Part shown: positions 26,732 through 36,121 of the stretch, piece after piece | How the letters are laid out: each line of letters begins with the position of its first letter | How positions within the stretch are numbered: the stretch's first letter is position 1 | Source of the DNA: Acidobacteriaceae bacterium | Lineage (GTDB): Bacteria; Acidobacteriota; Terriglobia; Terriglobales; Acidobacteriaceae | Direction: 5' to 3' | NCBI GenBank assembly: GCA_030037545.1 | Contig: JASHRF010000020.1 | Span: forward strand, 1-63,889 | Length of the DNA stretch: 63,889 bases | Program-made: the position numbers and the translations under genes | Notes under the pieces: generated by a model | Databases searched by the model: none | What the model saw: only the letters and a program-made list of their open reading frames with translations | Told to the model about the DNA's origin: nothing

Positions 26732-26844
26732 AACAGGAAGCAGGGGTCAGGGATGAGGGGGAAAGGATGCAAGATCGGGAACCGGCGGCAACCGAAAAGG
26801 CGCCGCGTCCCGAGCCCCGGAGTGTGCTCTTCATTTGGATCCAT

Positions 26845-27330
26845 TGAAGGATTCCTCTTCTCCGCCTTGCCGTTGTCAAGTCCTTGCCAAGGCCGCATCG
26901 CCCCCATCGCGCTCATTGGGCGGGAAATATATTTTCGCCGCTCGTTGCGGGTTAATTCCGCCGTTCCGCTATGCTGTGAAGAAATGCTCCTAGGCACTGG
27001 CCGCTCGAGAATCCGGGGGCCGGGCAGGCGCAAAGAAGTGCAGGAAAGGTAGAAGCTGTTTCATAACCCTGTTTTGAAAGGGCACGGCTTCAGCCCGGGC
27101 CAATAAGTTCCCCAAAAACGTGAGGCTTTAGCCCCTGAGGGACGATGACAGATGAGTTATGAAACCACTTCTAATTTCTAAGTTTTCTCGCATAAATCTG
27201 CATGCTAATCGCACCCGAAAACGCATCCAAACATCAGAAAAAAAGGAGTTTAATGGCAGATTCCCATGCACCCCCCGGAGGGGTACGTATGAACCTGAAA
27301 TCAACCCTGCCGGCGCACCATTCCAAGCGC
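26845..27330. mobile_element. Long repeat (MITE-like), copy A, interrupted by the 124-bp repeat
   Basis: Matches copies B (38374-38778) and C (54305-54713) over most of its length, including the conserved GGGAAATATATTTTCGCCGC block, CGCTATGCTGTGAAGAAA, CGCACCCGAAAACGCATCCA and the GTACGTATGAACCTGAAATC block. The left terminal repeat is missing and the right end (CCATTCCAAGCGCGG) has diverged. At 27050-27173 a full 124-bp palindromic repeat is inserted, so this copy is the older layer. Confidence 0.8.
27050..27173. mobile_element. 124-bp palindromic repeat (MITE-like), copy 2, nested in long repeat A
   Basis: Begins TAGAAGCTGTTTCATAACCC and ends CACTTCTA, in the opposite orientation to the copy at 4553-4676 and exactly the same length. 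Left and right flanks join to give the sequence of the long repeat, showing insertion at a TA. Confidence 0.85.
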
Positions 27331-27384
27331 GGTTTGGGAGTTTGACTTTAGCAAGTGGACGCGCTGGGGGCAGCATTCAGCGGT

Positions 27385-28080
27385 TCAGCGATCTTGCCTC
27401 TCGCGCACTCGCTTATCCAGCGGCATCAACCGCAGCACCAAGCCGTCCGCATCCTTCTCGATCGTCACGCCGGTCACATCGCGAACCAGGTAATGCGCCG
27501 CCTCCAGCGATTCGATGGAGTGCGAGAACGTGGTCGCCACGACCGTGCATCCCGCGTCCCGGCCCGCCTGCGCGCCCGAAGACGAATCCTCGAATACCAC
27601 GCATTCCTCGGGCTTGAAACCGAGCAGCGCCGCTCCAGCCAGGAACGGCTCCGGATGCGGCTTGCCGCGCGTCACTTGCTCTGCCGTGACGAGTTGCTCA
27701 GGAACAGGAATACCGGCGGTCGCCAGGCGCAGCCGCGCCAGCCGCTCGGTCGCGCTGGTCACAACCGTCCAACGGTCGCGAGGGAGCGCCCGCAGCAGCT
27801 CCAGAATCCCCGGCAGCACGGCCAGGCCCTCGCCGTCCGCCATTTCAATCTCTTCGATGACCTTCAGCTCCGACTCGCTGTCAAGGTCTGGCCGCAGCGT
27901 GGCGAGCGTTTCGATGGCGCGGCAACCGTGCGCAATGCGGATGGCGTACGCGGGATCCACGTCGCGCATCCCAGCCCACTTCGTCCAGCTCCGCTCCACC
28001 GACCCCAGCGACGAGATCAGAATCCCGTCCATATCGAACAAAACGCCCTGGCAATGAATTTCAACGGGGGAAGCTATCAC
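27385..28080 (-). CDS. HAD-superfamily phosphatase (sugar/glycerol phosphatase type)
   Basis: 231 residues, subfamily IA HAD fold. Motif I FDMDGILISS (two Asp), motif II VVTSATERLAR, Lys in GKPHPEPFLAGAALLG, motif IV VVFEDSSSGAQAGRDAGC. The sequence around motif I (ILISSLGSVERSWTKWA) is like glycerol-3-phosphatase and 2-deoxyglucose-6-phosphatase enzymes, so a small sugar or polyol phosphate is the likely substrate. It is alone, reading away from the asmA gene region. Confidence 0.9.
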   Translation of the reverse strand: MIASPVEIHCQGVLFDMDGILISSLGSVERSWTKWAGMRDVDPAYAIRIAHGCRAIETLATLRPDLDSESELKVIEEIEMADGEGLAVLPGILELLRALPRDRWTVVTSATERLARLRLATAGIPVPEQLVTAEQVTRGKPHPEPFLAGAALLGFKPEECVVFEDSSSGAQAGRDAGCTVVATTFSHSIESLEAAHYLVRDVTGVTIEKDADGLVLRLMPLDKRVRERQDR

Positions 28081-28275
28081 GGAAATAGCCCTTGAGTCGA
28101 TTGTAAATGCCTTTCGAAAGAAATCTGCGGCCTTCGCTCAAGATGGCAGGCGGGTTTCGTGCTTCATCTCTTTTTGTTTGCCCGATGCGCGGCTGTTTCA
28201 ACTGGGCGTTATCCCGGACTGATCGTTCGATCGTCAGCTTCAAAGGTGTGCGCGCCGAATGGCGATAAGACGCGC

Positions 28276-31092
28276 TCAAGGGCTCCTTGGACCTTCAGCC
28301 TTCTCTGCGCCACGCCGGTTCGCCGCAACGAATTGCACTTTCGGCGGCTTACCGAACGTGACCGAACCCTCTATCGCCCGCTTGCGCGCGCCACTCACCA
28401 TCTGATTCTTACCCAGGGTAATGGCGCCAGCAGCGATCTGCGCGTCTCCGGTCCAGTCGTCGAAATGCGCCAGAGCGGGTGGAAGCGGCGCAGCCTTGGA
28501 GCTGGCCGTAACGCGCGTTGCGCCCTGCGAGACCACGGCTCCGTGCCGCCAATCGAAGTGCAGTGTCCCCTTGGCCGACGAGGCCAGATCCTTGCCCGTG
28601 AAACCAGAGAGATCGATCTTGCCGCTGGCCTTGATGGCCCCGCCCGGCCAGCGCAGGCCAAGTAACTGGCCCACCGCCGCCGCGCTGAGACCGTCAAGTT
28701 GAGCGGTTACTGTATACGCGGGCGCAGCCTGGTCGCCGGCGCCCCACTGCACGGTCCCGCTGGCCTTCACCTGTCCGCCCAGCGCGCCCGCCGTTAGGTC
28801 GCCGATCTCCGCGCCTTCGTCCGCAATTTTTACCGTGGCCGCAACCTGGCGCAGCATTACCGGCCCGACCTGGAGCGAATCGGCGTTGATCGCGCCCTCC
28901 ATTGGCGGCCAGGGAGGCGCAGACGCAGGTTGAAACCGTGCAATCAAGTTCGAGAGCAGCGTTCCCGTCCGGCGCGCGCCCAGAAACGCCGCTTCCATTT
29001 CGCTTGCATCGAGCCTACCGAACTGCGCCTGAAACTGTACCGCGCAGGCCGCTGGCGACTGCGCCACAGCCACGGCGCAGTTCACAGGCCACGTGACGCT
29101 AGCCGTTCCCTTAATGGGTCCATAGGAGAACGCCACCGGATCCCAGCGCAGCGCGCCGTCGCCCAGGTGCAGCGTGGCCTCTGCGATCTCGACGTGATTG
29201 GCGAGATAATCGGCGCGCCAGTTCACGCTATGCACCGTGATCGTGCCGCTGATGCTGTCGGCAGCCGGCTTGATACAGCGGTCAAACGCCGAAAGCTGCG
29301 GGCCTGCGGCCTGTCGGCTGCCAGGAGACGCCGGCAGGCTGGCACGGAGGACAGGACCGGGAGTTGGGCCGGGAGTTGGCGCCACAGTCGGAGTTGAAGG
29401 CGGCTCGCCAATCGGCGGAATATTCCCGCCCTGCAACCACGGTCCCTCGGCGATCAGGCTGGCGGTGAGCGGTTCTCCAGCCAGATCCTCCAGCAGGGGC
29501 GCGGCGCCCTGCCCAGCCATCTGCGCCAGTTCCCGTGCTCTGGCCAGGCTCGCCTGCCCGTGGATTCCAGCTTCGTATCCATACAGAGCCAACCTCAGAT
29601 TCAGGACTAGTGGAGCCTTTCCGCCGGCCGGAATCGCCACGGTTCCCGCCAGCATCTCAGGACCGTGCGTGCCGCCGGTGGGTCCGGAACCAGAAGCAAT
29701 CGCCCCCGGCGTAATCTCCGCGGGCTCGAGCACCATCCGGGGCGCGCGCAACGGCTGCCGTAAGCTGCCCCCGCTCAACTCAAATCCTTCCACCGTAAGG
29801 CTGCCGCTCAACGGCCCCAACGCCGCGACATTCGCGTGCGTGCGCCGCTCCTTGCCGCTTTTCGTTCCCTTGTTCCCTTGTTCCCTTGTTCCCTGTCTTT
29901 GCGCGTAGGTTAGCTTTCCGCTGATGGTCCCCGCTGCCTCCAGATCCGGATTGAATCCAATGCGCATGGTGCGCAGCACATCCATCCCCGCGGCGACAGG
30001 AATACGGTCGAGCGCCAGCGTCAGGGTGGCCGCTGCATCGCCGTCGGGCACGTCACCGGTGAGCTGTAGCCGCCCATCGCCAAGCGGCGAGTTGCAAACC
30101 AGGTCATCGATCGCACGCGTGGAGTAGTGAACGACAAACCCGCAGTTGGCGTCGAAATCCAGCGGCGAGGCTGGCGCAAACTCCGCGCGGTGCACACCAT
30201 ACGCGAGCAGCCGCGTGGTCACTTTGGCCGCATCCGGCGTGCCTTCCATGTGTAATTCGCCGGTCAGGTCACCGCGCCAGCCCGGATCGTAGCCGATCAG
30301 CAGGCGTGAAAGCTGCCCCAGTTGCGCCTGGCGCCAATCGAGATCCACGCGCAGCGGCATCAGCCGCAGTTCCGGCGCGCGATGCACACTCGCTTCCAGG
30401 CGCACGATGCCGGTATCGCCCAGGTCCAGCACCACGTCAGTGCGTGCCGGCTGGCCGCGCAGGCTCAGCCGCCACTCGCTTGGGCTCTCCTGCCAGAACG
30501 ACAAATCGGTATCGACCAGCGAGAAGGGCAGCTTCTCCGCGCCGTTCTTGAAGTTAATGCGCGAGTTGGTGGCCTCGAGATAAGGAAACCGGTGCGCCTC
30601 GCCGCCTCGCGATCCAGCTTTTGCCGCCGCCGTCCGAAAGAGCGGATCCAGATTCCAACGTCCCGGCGCCGCGCGCACCACGTTCAGGCTGGCTTCGTCC
30701 ACACTCACGCTGCTGATCTCAAGGCGTCCACGCCACAGCGAGAGCAGCCGGATATTGGCGGTCACGGAATTGGCGTGCAGCACCGGCTCCGCGCCGTACG
30801 CCGGATCCTCTGCCACACTCAAATCGGTGAGCACAAAACCCGGCCACGGCAACAGGCGCAGCTTCACCGAAGACAGCCGCACGGGCCGTCCAAACGATTG
30901 CGAGATGACCTGGGTGATGCGGCTCTTGTAACGCCCAATGCTGATCAGCGGCGGCACAATGAAGACTGCCAGCAGAACGGCAATGGCAATCAGAACCGTA
31001 AGCAGCCGCCGATGACGCCTGCGGTCGGCTTGGGCTGCGTGCCCGTCTTCGCGGGACGGAGCAGCTTGGCGGCCTTGCACGTCGTCCGTCAT
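28276..31092 (-). CDS. AsmA-family protein with an in-frame octanucleotide repeat
   Basis: About 938 residues. One N-terminal membrane helix (LLTVLIAIAVLLAVFIVPPL) and a large beta-rich region, as in AsmA/YhjG-type proteins of the envelope that are related to lipid-transfer chorein-like proteins. SIGRYKSRITQVISQSFGRP after the helix is the family N-terminus. The middle holds a polar insert (EQGNKGTKSGKER) coded by about four copies of AAGGGAAC at 29864-29894. The gene is last in a leftward group with lepB, 21 bases after it. ATG at 31092 chosen; TTG at 31101 is also possible. Confidence 0.88.
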   Translation of the reverse strand: MTDDVQGRQAAPSREDGHAAQADRRRHRRLLTVLIAIAVLLAVFIVPPLISIGRYKSRITQVISQSFGRPVRLSSVKLRLLPWPGFVLTDLSVAEDPAYGAEPVLHANSVTANIRLLSLWRGRLEISSVSVDEASLNVVRAAPGRWNLDPLFRTAAAKAGSRGGEAHRFPYLEATNSRINFKNGAEKLPFSLVDTDLSFWQESPSEWRLSLRGQPARTDVVLDLGDTGIVRLEASVHRAPELRLMPLRVDLDWRQAQLGQLSRLLIGYDPGWRGDLTGELHMEGTPDAAKVTTRLLAYGVHRAEFAPASPLDFDANCGFVVHYSTRAIDDLVCNSPLGDGRLQLTGDVPDGDAAATLTLALDRIPVAAGMDVLRTMRIGFNPDLEAAGTISGKLTYAQRQGTREQGNKGTKSGKERRTHANVAALGPLSGSLTVEGFELSGGSLRQPLRAPRMVLEPAEITPGAIASGSGPTGGTHGPEMLAGTVAIPAGGKAPLVLNLRLALYGYEAGIHGQASLARARELAQMAGQGAAPLLEDLAGEPLTASLIAEGPWLQGGNIPPIGEPPSTPTVAPTPGPTPGPVLRASLPASPGSRQAAGPQLSAFDRCIKPAADSISGTITVHSVNWRADYLANHVEIAEATLHLGDGALRWDPVAFSYGPIKGTASVTWPVNCAVAVAQSPAACAVQFQAQFGRLDASEMEAAFLGARRTGTLLSNLIARFQPASAPPWPPMEGAINADSLQVGPVMLRQVAATVKIADEGAEIGDLTAGALGGQVKASGTVQWGAGDQAAPAYTVTAQLDGLSAAAVGQLLGLRWPGGAIKASGKIDLSGFTGKDLASSAKGTLHFDWRHGAVVSQGATRVTASSKAAPLPPALAHFDDWTGDAQIAAGAITLGKNQMVSGARKRAIEGSVTFGKPPKVQFVAANRRGAEKAEGPRSP
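29864..29894. repeat. Octanucleotide tandem repeat inside asmA
   Basis: GTTCCCTT repeated 3.9 times (plus strand). The unit is eight bases, so loss or gain of one unit changes the reading frame of the surrounding asmA gene. Confidence 0.9.
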
Positions 31093-31113
31093 GGGGTTCA
31101 AAAAACTTCCCGC

Positions 31114-31953
31114 TCAGTGAATGACGTGGAAGGTCCGTGTCCAGCGCGTATCGGTGAAGAAGTGCAGAGCCACATGACCCATCCACGCGATCGTATTGCC
31201 GATCCCCGTCTGTTCGTAATCCGCCTCGGTGGCCTTGAACGACCAGTAATTGAACAGCGGGCGGCCCACGATGTTGGCCCGCGGCACAAATCCCCAGTAG
31301 CGCGAGTCCTCGCTGTTGTGCCGGTTGTCGCCCATCATGAAGTACATGCCGGGAGGCACCACCAGGTCGCCGTTCTGAATGTATTTGGGGAAAGCCACGT
31401 CCCACGACTCCGTCGCCCCGGGAACTTCGCTGGGCGGCACGGCGGGGAATTCGTCAAGAAACTCGTTAAAGTTGTCCGGCGTGGTGGGTTGCGCGAACGG
31501 CTGGTACTGGGCCACGCCGTTGATGATGACAATGCCGTTGTGCAGATGAATATGATCGCCGGGAACGCCGATCAGCCGTTTCACCAGGAACAGGCACTGG
31601 GGATTGCCGTTGGCGTCGGTCGGATCACCAGGCGAGAACACTGGTTTGATAAACACCACCACGTCGTTGCGGCGGGGCTCGCGATAGTAGATTAGCGGCT
31701 CAATCCATTTCGCCGCCGGCGCCAGCGTGATGCGATCCACGACCAGGTGATCGCCCACCAGCAGCGTCTTCTCCATGGAGCCCGAAGGGATCACGAAGTT
31801 CTGGGCCAGAAAAGTAAGAATGAACAGCCCCACCACCAGCACCGCGCAGATGCTGGCGACCGCCTCATAGGTCGTCTCTTCTACCCTTTCCTGGGCCGGG
31901 GCAGCCTCCGGCCGCACCTCCGTCTTCGGGGCTGCTTTCTTCTTGGTCGTCAT
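31114..31953 (-). CDS. lepB: Signal peptidase I (first of two)
   Basis: 279 residues, membrane-bound Ser/Lys peptidase that removes signal peptides. After a charged N-terminus one hydrophobic segment (AVLVVGLFILTFLAQ) precedes the catalytic Ser in IPSGSMEKTLLVGD; the general-base Lys is in FLVKRLIGVPGDHIH; MGDNRHNSEDSRYWGFVP is box E. It has a long insert (LDEFPAVPPSEVPGATES) between boxes D and E. It lies 41 bases after the second lepB and 21 bases before asmA. Ends RTFHVIH, matching the neighbour's RIFHVVH, which points to duplication. Confidence 0.95.
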   Translation of the reverse strand: MTTKKKAAPKTEVRPEAAPAQERVEETTYEAVASICAVLVVGLFILTFLAQNFVIPSGSMEKTLLVGDHLVVDRITLAPAAKWIEPLIYYREPRRNDVVVFIKPVFSPGDPTDANGNPQCLFLVKRLIGVPGDHIHLHNGIVIINGVAQYQPFAQPTTPDNFNEFLDEFPAVPPSEVPGATESWDVAFPKYIQNGDLVVPPGMYFMMGDNRHNSEDSRYWGFVPRANIVGRPLFNYWSFKATEADYEQTGIGNTIAWMGHVALHFFTDTRWTRTFHVIH

Positions 31954-31994
31954 TCTGGCGCTCTGTGTGGGAATGCTCGCCTTCCGGATCGGAA

Positions 31995-32876
31995 TCAGTG
32001 AACCACGTGGAAGATGCGCTTCCAGCGCGCAAAATCCACCACTCGAGCTGCGAGTTCACTGTCGTGTCCGAGTCTATCATTTGAGGGCGACGGCGAGGCC
32101 TGCTGCACATCGGTGCTCGAGGGTCGGCGCAGCGAGAAGTAAATTACCAGCGGCCGCGCCACGATCGCCTGGCGCGGGACGAATCCCCAGAAGCGCGAGT
32201 CCAGGCTGTGGTTGCGGTTGTCGCCGAGCACAAAGTATTCGCCCGGCGGCACCGTCAACTGGCCATCGTGGGTAAGGCTCTGCATCAGCTTCCACCAGTC
32301 GGGATCGACTTCTGGATCGGTGTAAATGCGGGCGGGAAAATTGTCGCGGAAGGAGTTTGGGGGCGCCGGCTCGTATGACGCATACGGCTCACTGAGCGGA
32401 ACGCCGTTCACCACCACGCGTCCATTTTCGATGCGCAAACCATCGCCGGGTATCCCCACTACGCGCTTTACCAGCAAAGGCGGATCGGGGTGATGAAAAA
32501 CCACGATGTCGCCCCGGCGCACGTCGCGGTAGGGCATGATCCAGCGGCCCCAGCTGCGGGCGGGGGCAAAAATCTGCTTGTTGAAGAGCAGAAAATCGCC
32601 CACCAGCAGCGTGTGCTCCATGCTCTCGGAGGGGATTAAAAGCGGCTGCATCACGAAGGTGAGCACAAAGAGCGCAATCACCACGGTGCGCAGCAGCGAA
32701 GCCAGCGCCTCGGGCAGGGTGGGCAATTGCGCCCGGAATTGCAGCCATCTGCTCATGGCCGGTTGTGGCTGTTTGCAAACCGCTTCCGGTTCCTCGATCG
32801 CGATGCCCGCAAAAGCGCGCTCCGCCACGTCTGGCAAAGCATCCCCGGGAACAGCATTCGCTGAAGCACCATTCAT
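31995..32876 (-). CDS. lepB: Signal peptidase I (second of two)
   Basis: 293 residues. Hydrophobic segment (TVVIALFVLTFVMQPLL), catalytic Ser in IPSESMEHTLLVGDF, Lys in LLVKRVVGIPGDGLR, and box E LGDNRNHSLDSRFWGFVP. An N-terminal extension of about 55 residues precedes the membrane helix. The ATG overlaps the stop of rnc by four bases (ATGA). Together with its neighbour it forms a tandem pair of distinct signal peptidases; the loops differ, so substrate preference may too. Confidence 0.95.
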   Translation of the reverse strand: MNGASANAVPGDALPDVAERAFAGIAIEEPEAVCKQPQPAMSRWLQFRAQLPTLPEALASLLRTVVIALFVLTFVMQPLLIPSESMEHTLLVGDFLLFNKQIFAPARSWGRWIMPYRDVRRGDIVVFHHPDPPLLVKRVVGIPGDGLRIENGRVVVNGVPLSEPYASYEPAPPNSFRDNFPARIYTDPEVDPDWWKLMQSLTHDGQLTVPPGEYFVLGDNRNHSLDSRFWGFVPRQAIVARPLVIYFSLRRPSSTDVQQASPSPSNDRLGHDSELAARVVDFARWKRIFHVVH

Positions 32877-33742
32877 TGCGCTGCGGCTTCCTCCTGATCA
32901 GGTTCGAGCGCCGCAGCGGTGGGAAGGTTGGCTTCAGCGGCTTCAAGGCGTTGCAGCGCGCGTCGCGCTGCATCTTGCTCCGCCCGTTTCTTGGTGCTGC
33001 CCGTCCCGCGTGCCAGCGCTTCACCGGCGCCGCCGGCTTCGCCTTTGACGCTCACTTCGATGAGAAATTTCCTGCGATGCGGCGGACCGCTCTCGCTTTT
33101 TAGACTGTAAACCGGCGTCCCGGCGCGTGCCCCCTGCAACCGCTCCTGCAGAGCCGATTTGTAATTGCCCAGCGCCGCCCCGGAGCGCAGCTCTTCGGCC
33201 AGTTGTTCCACTGCCTCGCCCATTACCCGGATGCGCACAAAGGCTCTCACCGGCTCCAGTCCGCCGTCCAGAAACAGCGCGCCCATTACGGCTTCCATGG
33301 TGTCGCTCAACACTGTGCTTTTGCGCCGCAAACCGCTTCGTTCCTCACTTTTGCTCAAGCGCAGATACTCGCCCAGTCCCATCACCTCGGCCACCTGCGC
33401 CATGTGCTGCCGGCTCACCAACTGCGCCCGCACCCGCGTCAGCTCGCCTTCGTGCCACTCCGGATGGGCTTGGAAAAGCGCCTCAGCCACCACCAGATTC
33501 AGGACCGCGTCGCCCAGAAACTCTAGTCGCTCGTTATCCTGGGCCACGGCGCCAACAACCGCATCTCCGGCCGCAATCACGTTTCCAGCCGCAGCCGCAT
33601 CTTCTTCTGCCTCCTGCGCCATCTGGCGCGCCAGAGAGCGATGCGTCAACGCGCACACCAGCAGCTCGGGGCTACGAAATTCATGCCCCACCACCACTTC
33701 AAGTTCCCGGATTGCGGGCTCCTTGCACATTGAACGGGCCAT
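32873..33742 (-). CDS. rnc: Ribonuclease III
   Basis: About 289 residues. Cleaves double-stranded RNA in rRNA and mRNA processing. The catalytic signature NERLEFLGDAVLNLVV is present with the downstream DTMEAVMGALFLD, followed by a double-stranded RNA-binding domain (NYKSALQERLQG ... STKKRAEQDAARRALQRL). Between helix 2 and the signature is an Ala-rich insert (about residues 43-62), and the C-terminal tail is Glu/Ala-rich. ATG at 33742 chosen; the next ATG four codons later is possible. The upstream secreted-protein gene ends 31 bases before. Confidence 0.95.
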   Translation of the reverse strand: MARSMCKEPAIRELEVVVGHEFRSPELLVCALTHRSLARQMAQEAEEDAAAAGNVIAAGDAVVGAVAQDNERLEFLGDAVLNLVVAEALFQAHPEWHEGELTRVRAQLVSRQHMAQVAEVMGLGEYLRLSKSEERSGLRRKSTVLSDTMEAVMGALFLDGGLEPVRAFVRIRVMGEAVEQLAEELRSGAALGNYKSALQERLQGARAGTPVYSLKSESGPPHRRKFLIEVSVKGEAGGAGEALARGTGSTKKRAEQDAARRALQRLEAAEANLPTAAALEPDQEEAAAQ

Positions 33743-33773
33743 GATCCTCGCGGCGCCGGATGTTCCTTCTGCG

Positions 33774-35633
33774 CTATTGCGGCTTCTGCGCCGGCTGCCC
33801 GCCATTGGCCGGAGCGGACGCACCCGAAGCCGGCTTACCTGGTGCACTACCCGGAGCTGGCGGCGCTGCCGAGTCGCTCGAGTCCTCGTCGCAGCTATGG
33901 CCGTTCACGGTATACGGACCTTTGAGGCCGCGTTCTGCCGCCAGCCGCGTATCTAACTGACCATCGCGCGTTGCCATGGCTTCGTTGTATTCGGATACCG
34001 CCGCATCGCGCTTGCACTCCAGGTCCAGCACTCTACCAAGATAAATATGCGACCACGACAGCAACCGCTGATCCTTGCTGGTCTCCAGCGTCTTTTGGAA
34101 TTGCGCGATGGCTTCGCCGACGGTCCTCTCGGCTTCGTCTTCCGATCCGCCCGGACGGACAGTCATCAGGTCAGCACGCGCCAGGATGAAGTGTGCGCGC
34201 GCGGCATCGGCGGCGGCTTGCGGCGTGTTGGCCGGTTCGGCGAGCACCTTTCGCGCCATCGCCGTGGCCGTCGTCACATCGCCCATCGACAGCTTTGCCT
34301 CGGCCAGGTCAAGTCCCGTCAGCTTACGCGGCTGGCTGCGTTCGAGAATATCCTGGTCGGCCTGCTGATCAAACTGAGTCTGGCGCGCCCGGTGCACCTG
34401 CTGATCCACGTCCATGCTGTATACCATTTCGCCGATGGTGTCCTTGAGGCTGGCCGGATCCCTTTCGAACTGGATCATCTGCTCGTAAAAATACTGCGTG
34501 AGCACAAAACCCTGCGTCATGTCGTGGTACACCGCGGCCCGGCGCGCGTCCTCCATCTTCTTCTCCACCGCCTGTTGCTCGTACTCGTACTTGGGCAGGT
34601 CGGAGCGGTTGACGCCCGCCGGAATCTGGTAGGGAGCAATGCCGGTATCCATGGTGCGCGCCTCAATGGCCTTGATCAGGCAATCGATGGTGAGCGGAAC
34701 CACGTCGGAGCGGTCCTGGAAATTCAAAGGAGCGTCCCGGATCACCTTGAGGATGGGGTTTTCGCGGTCGATTGCATCTGAGCGCGCGTACAAGAGCGGA
34801 TCGATCACGTAATGCAGATAGGTATGGCGCACATCGTTCATGGGGATCTTGCCATTCACCGGCGAAACCACCACCACGTAGTCGGCGCCGTAGATGCGCG
34901 CATTCACGGTGCTCGGCGAGAGCATGGGCTCGACCACTACGATGAACCGCCGGCCCTCGTACGACGGAGCCGGCATCTTGAGATAAAGATCGGTGGCCAC
35001 AACCATCTTTGACAGCGGATCGTGCAGCCTGTCGATCTCATCGTCATAGGCGTGGTGCGTGGTCAGCCAGATACCATGCAAATCGACGGCCGCGGCAAAG
35101 CCGCGCAGGATGGGCAGAATCTCGTAAACCTGGGTGGCGTCGGGCGGCATCTCGGGCAGGTCGGCCGTCGCTTCCAGCTCCGGCGGCGGCGTCAGGTACA
35201 AAGCCAGAGAGATGTACTGTCCCACATCTTTCTCGCTGCCCGTCATATTGTGCTGGGCGATATAGAGGCACAGCGCATCGCGCGCGGTGCGAGCGGCTTC
35301 GCTCCTGGCCAGTGCCTGGTTGATCTGGTCGCGAACGTACTGGCGCACCGGATCGCTTTCGGGCAGCCCCTCGTCGTAGCCGCAGGCGTTGAGCGCCGCG
35401 GCCATCACGAACACCGGCTCCGCATAGATCAGTGAGACAGTGGGTCCGGCTGGATCGATGAGCGAAGGCGTCTTCTCTTGCACATACATCGCCGTTGAGG
35501 ATGAGCTCGAAGACGAGCTGCTGGAACTGCCGCCGGTTGCCTGGGTCTGGGCAGAGCCGGGCGCAATCACCGTGGCCAAGCACAGAGCTGCCGCCGAAAG
35601 AAAGGTGAATGAGCGAAAGCTGCAAAATGCCAT
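33774..35633 (-). CDS. Large secreted protein with poly-Ser stretch and C-terminal TPR-like region
   Basis: About 619 residues. A signal peptide (SFTFLSAAALCLATVIAPGS) is followed by a run of about eleven Ser. The central part (residues 60-400) has no recognised fold; the last 200 residues have helix-turn-helix repeats (LDLAEAKLSMGDVTTATAMA ... WSHIYLGRVLDLECKRDAAV) like TPRs, then a Pro/Ala/Gly-rich tail. It appears to be exported. First gene of the leftward group with rnc, lepB2 and asmA. TTG at 35654 is an alternative start. Confidence 0.75.
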   Translation of the reverse strand: MAFCSFRSFTFLSAAALCLATVIAPGSAQTQATGGSSSSSSSSSSSTAMYVQEKTPSLIDPAGPTVSLIYAEPVFVMAAALNACGYDEGLPESDPVRQYVRDQINQALARSEAARTARDALCLYIAQHNMTGSEKDVGQYISLALYLTPPPELEATADLPEMPPDATQVYEILPILRGFAAAVDLHGIWLTTHHAYDDEIDRLHDPLSKMVVATDLYLKMPAPSYEGRRFIVVVEPMLSPSTVNARIYGADYVVVVSPVNGKIPMNDVRHTYLHYVIDPLLYARSDAIDRENPILKVIRDAPLNFQDRSDVVPLTIDCLIKAIEARTMDTGIAPYQIPAGVNRSDLPKYEYEQQAVEKKMEDARRAAVYHDMTQGFVLTQYFYEQMIQFERDPASLKDTIGEMVYSMDVDQQVHRARQTQFDQQADQDILERSQPRKLTGLDLAEAKLSMGDVTTATAMARKVLAEPANTPQAAADAARAHFILARADLMTVRPGGSEDEAERTVGEAIAQFQKTLETSKDQRLLSWSHIYLGRVLDLECKRDAAVSEYNEAMATRDGQLDTRLAAERGLKGPYTVNGHSCDEDSSDSAAPPAPGSAPGKPASGASAPANGGQPAQKPQ

Positions 35634-36121
35634 GAAAAGAAAACCCTGTTGCAAGTCTAGTTAGACGCGCACACAGGGTCAAACGGAAGAGAAGCAGGGA
35701 ACTAGGAACCGAGCGGCCACGGGACTGAGGAATCCCTGCCAACAGAGACCGCCTTCGGACTCTAAGCGGGGAAGTGCCTTCAAACCTGTGGTTTTTCCCA
35801 GTTGCGGCCGAAGTGCAAATCGGCGCAATAATCGTTCATCCACATAGAGACGGCAAAGAGACGGCGGCTTCCCCGCCCGAACCTGTTTTACTGCGATCCG
35901 TCCTGGGTCCATGGATTCAGGGTGTGTCCATGAGTGCGGCTTCTCCATTGAGTCATCCGTTTGCGCGCCTTGCGAACCCGAACGGGACGCTCGACTCAAT
36001 CTGCACCCCATGCTTCATGACCGCTTTCGGCTGACGACCCGGTTGTGGCCTGCGCAGTGATGTTTCGCCCGCGGCGCGGCTTCGGCAGGGTCTTGAATGC
36101 GCCTTCTGCAGCCTGCGCGGC
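35634..36121. other. 488-bp region without a recognisable gene
   Basis: The open frames give irregular translations. It must contain the promoter of the leftward secreted-protein gene and the end of the anti-sigma transcript. I see no repeat of the two families found elsewhere and no clear terminator. Confidence 0.4.

Noticed and set aside
26845..27330. CRISPR-like or multi-copy array
   Set aside because: The repeats are long dispersed copies, not short regularly spaced units.
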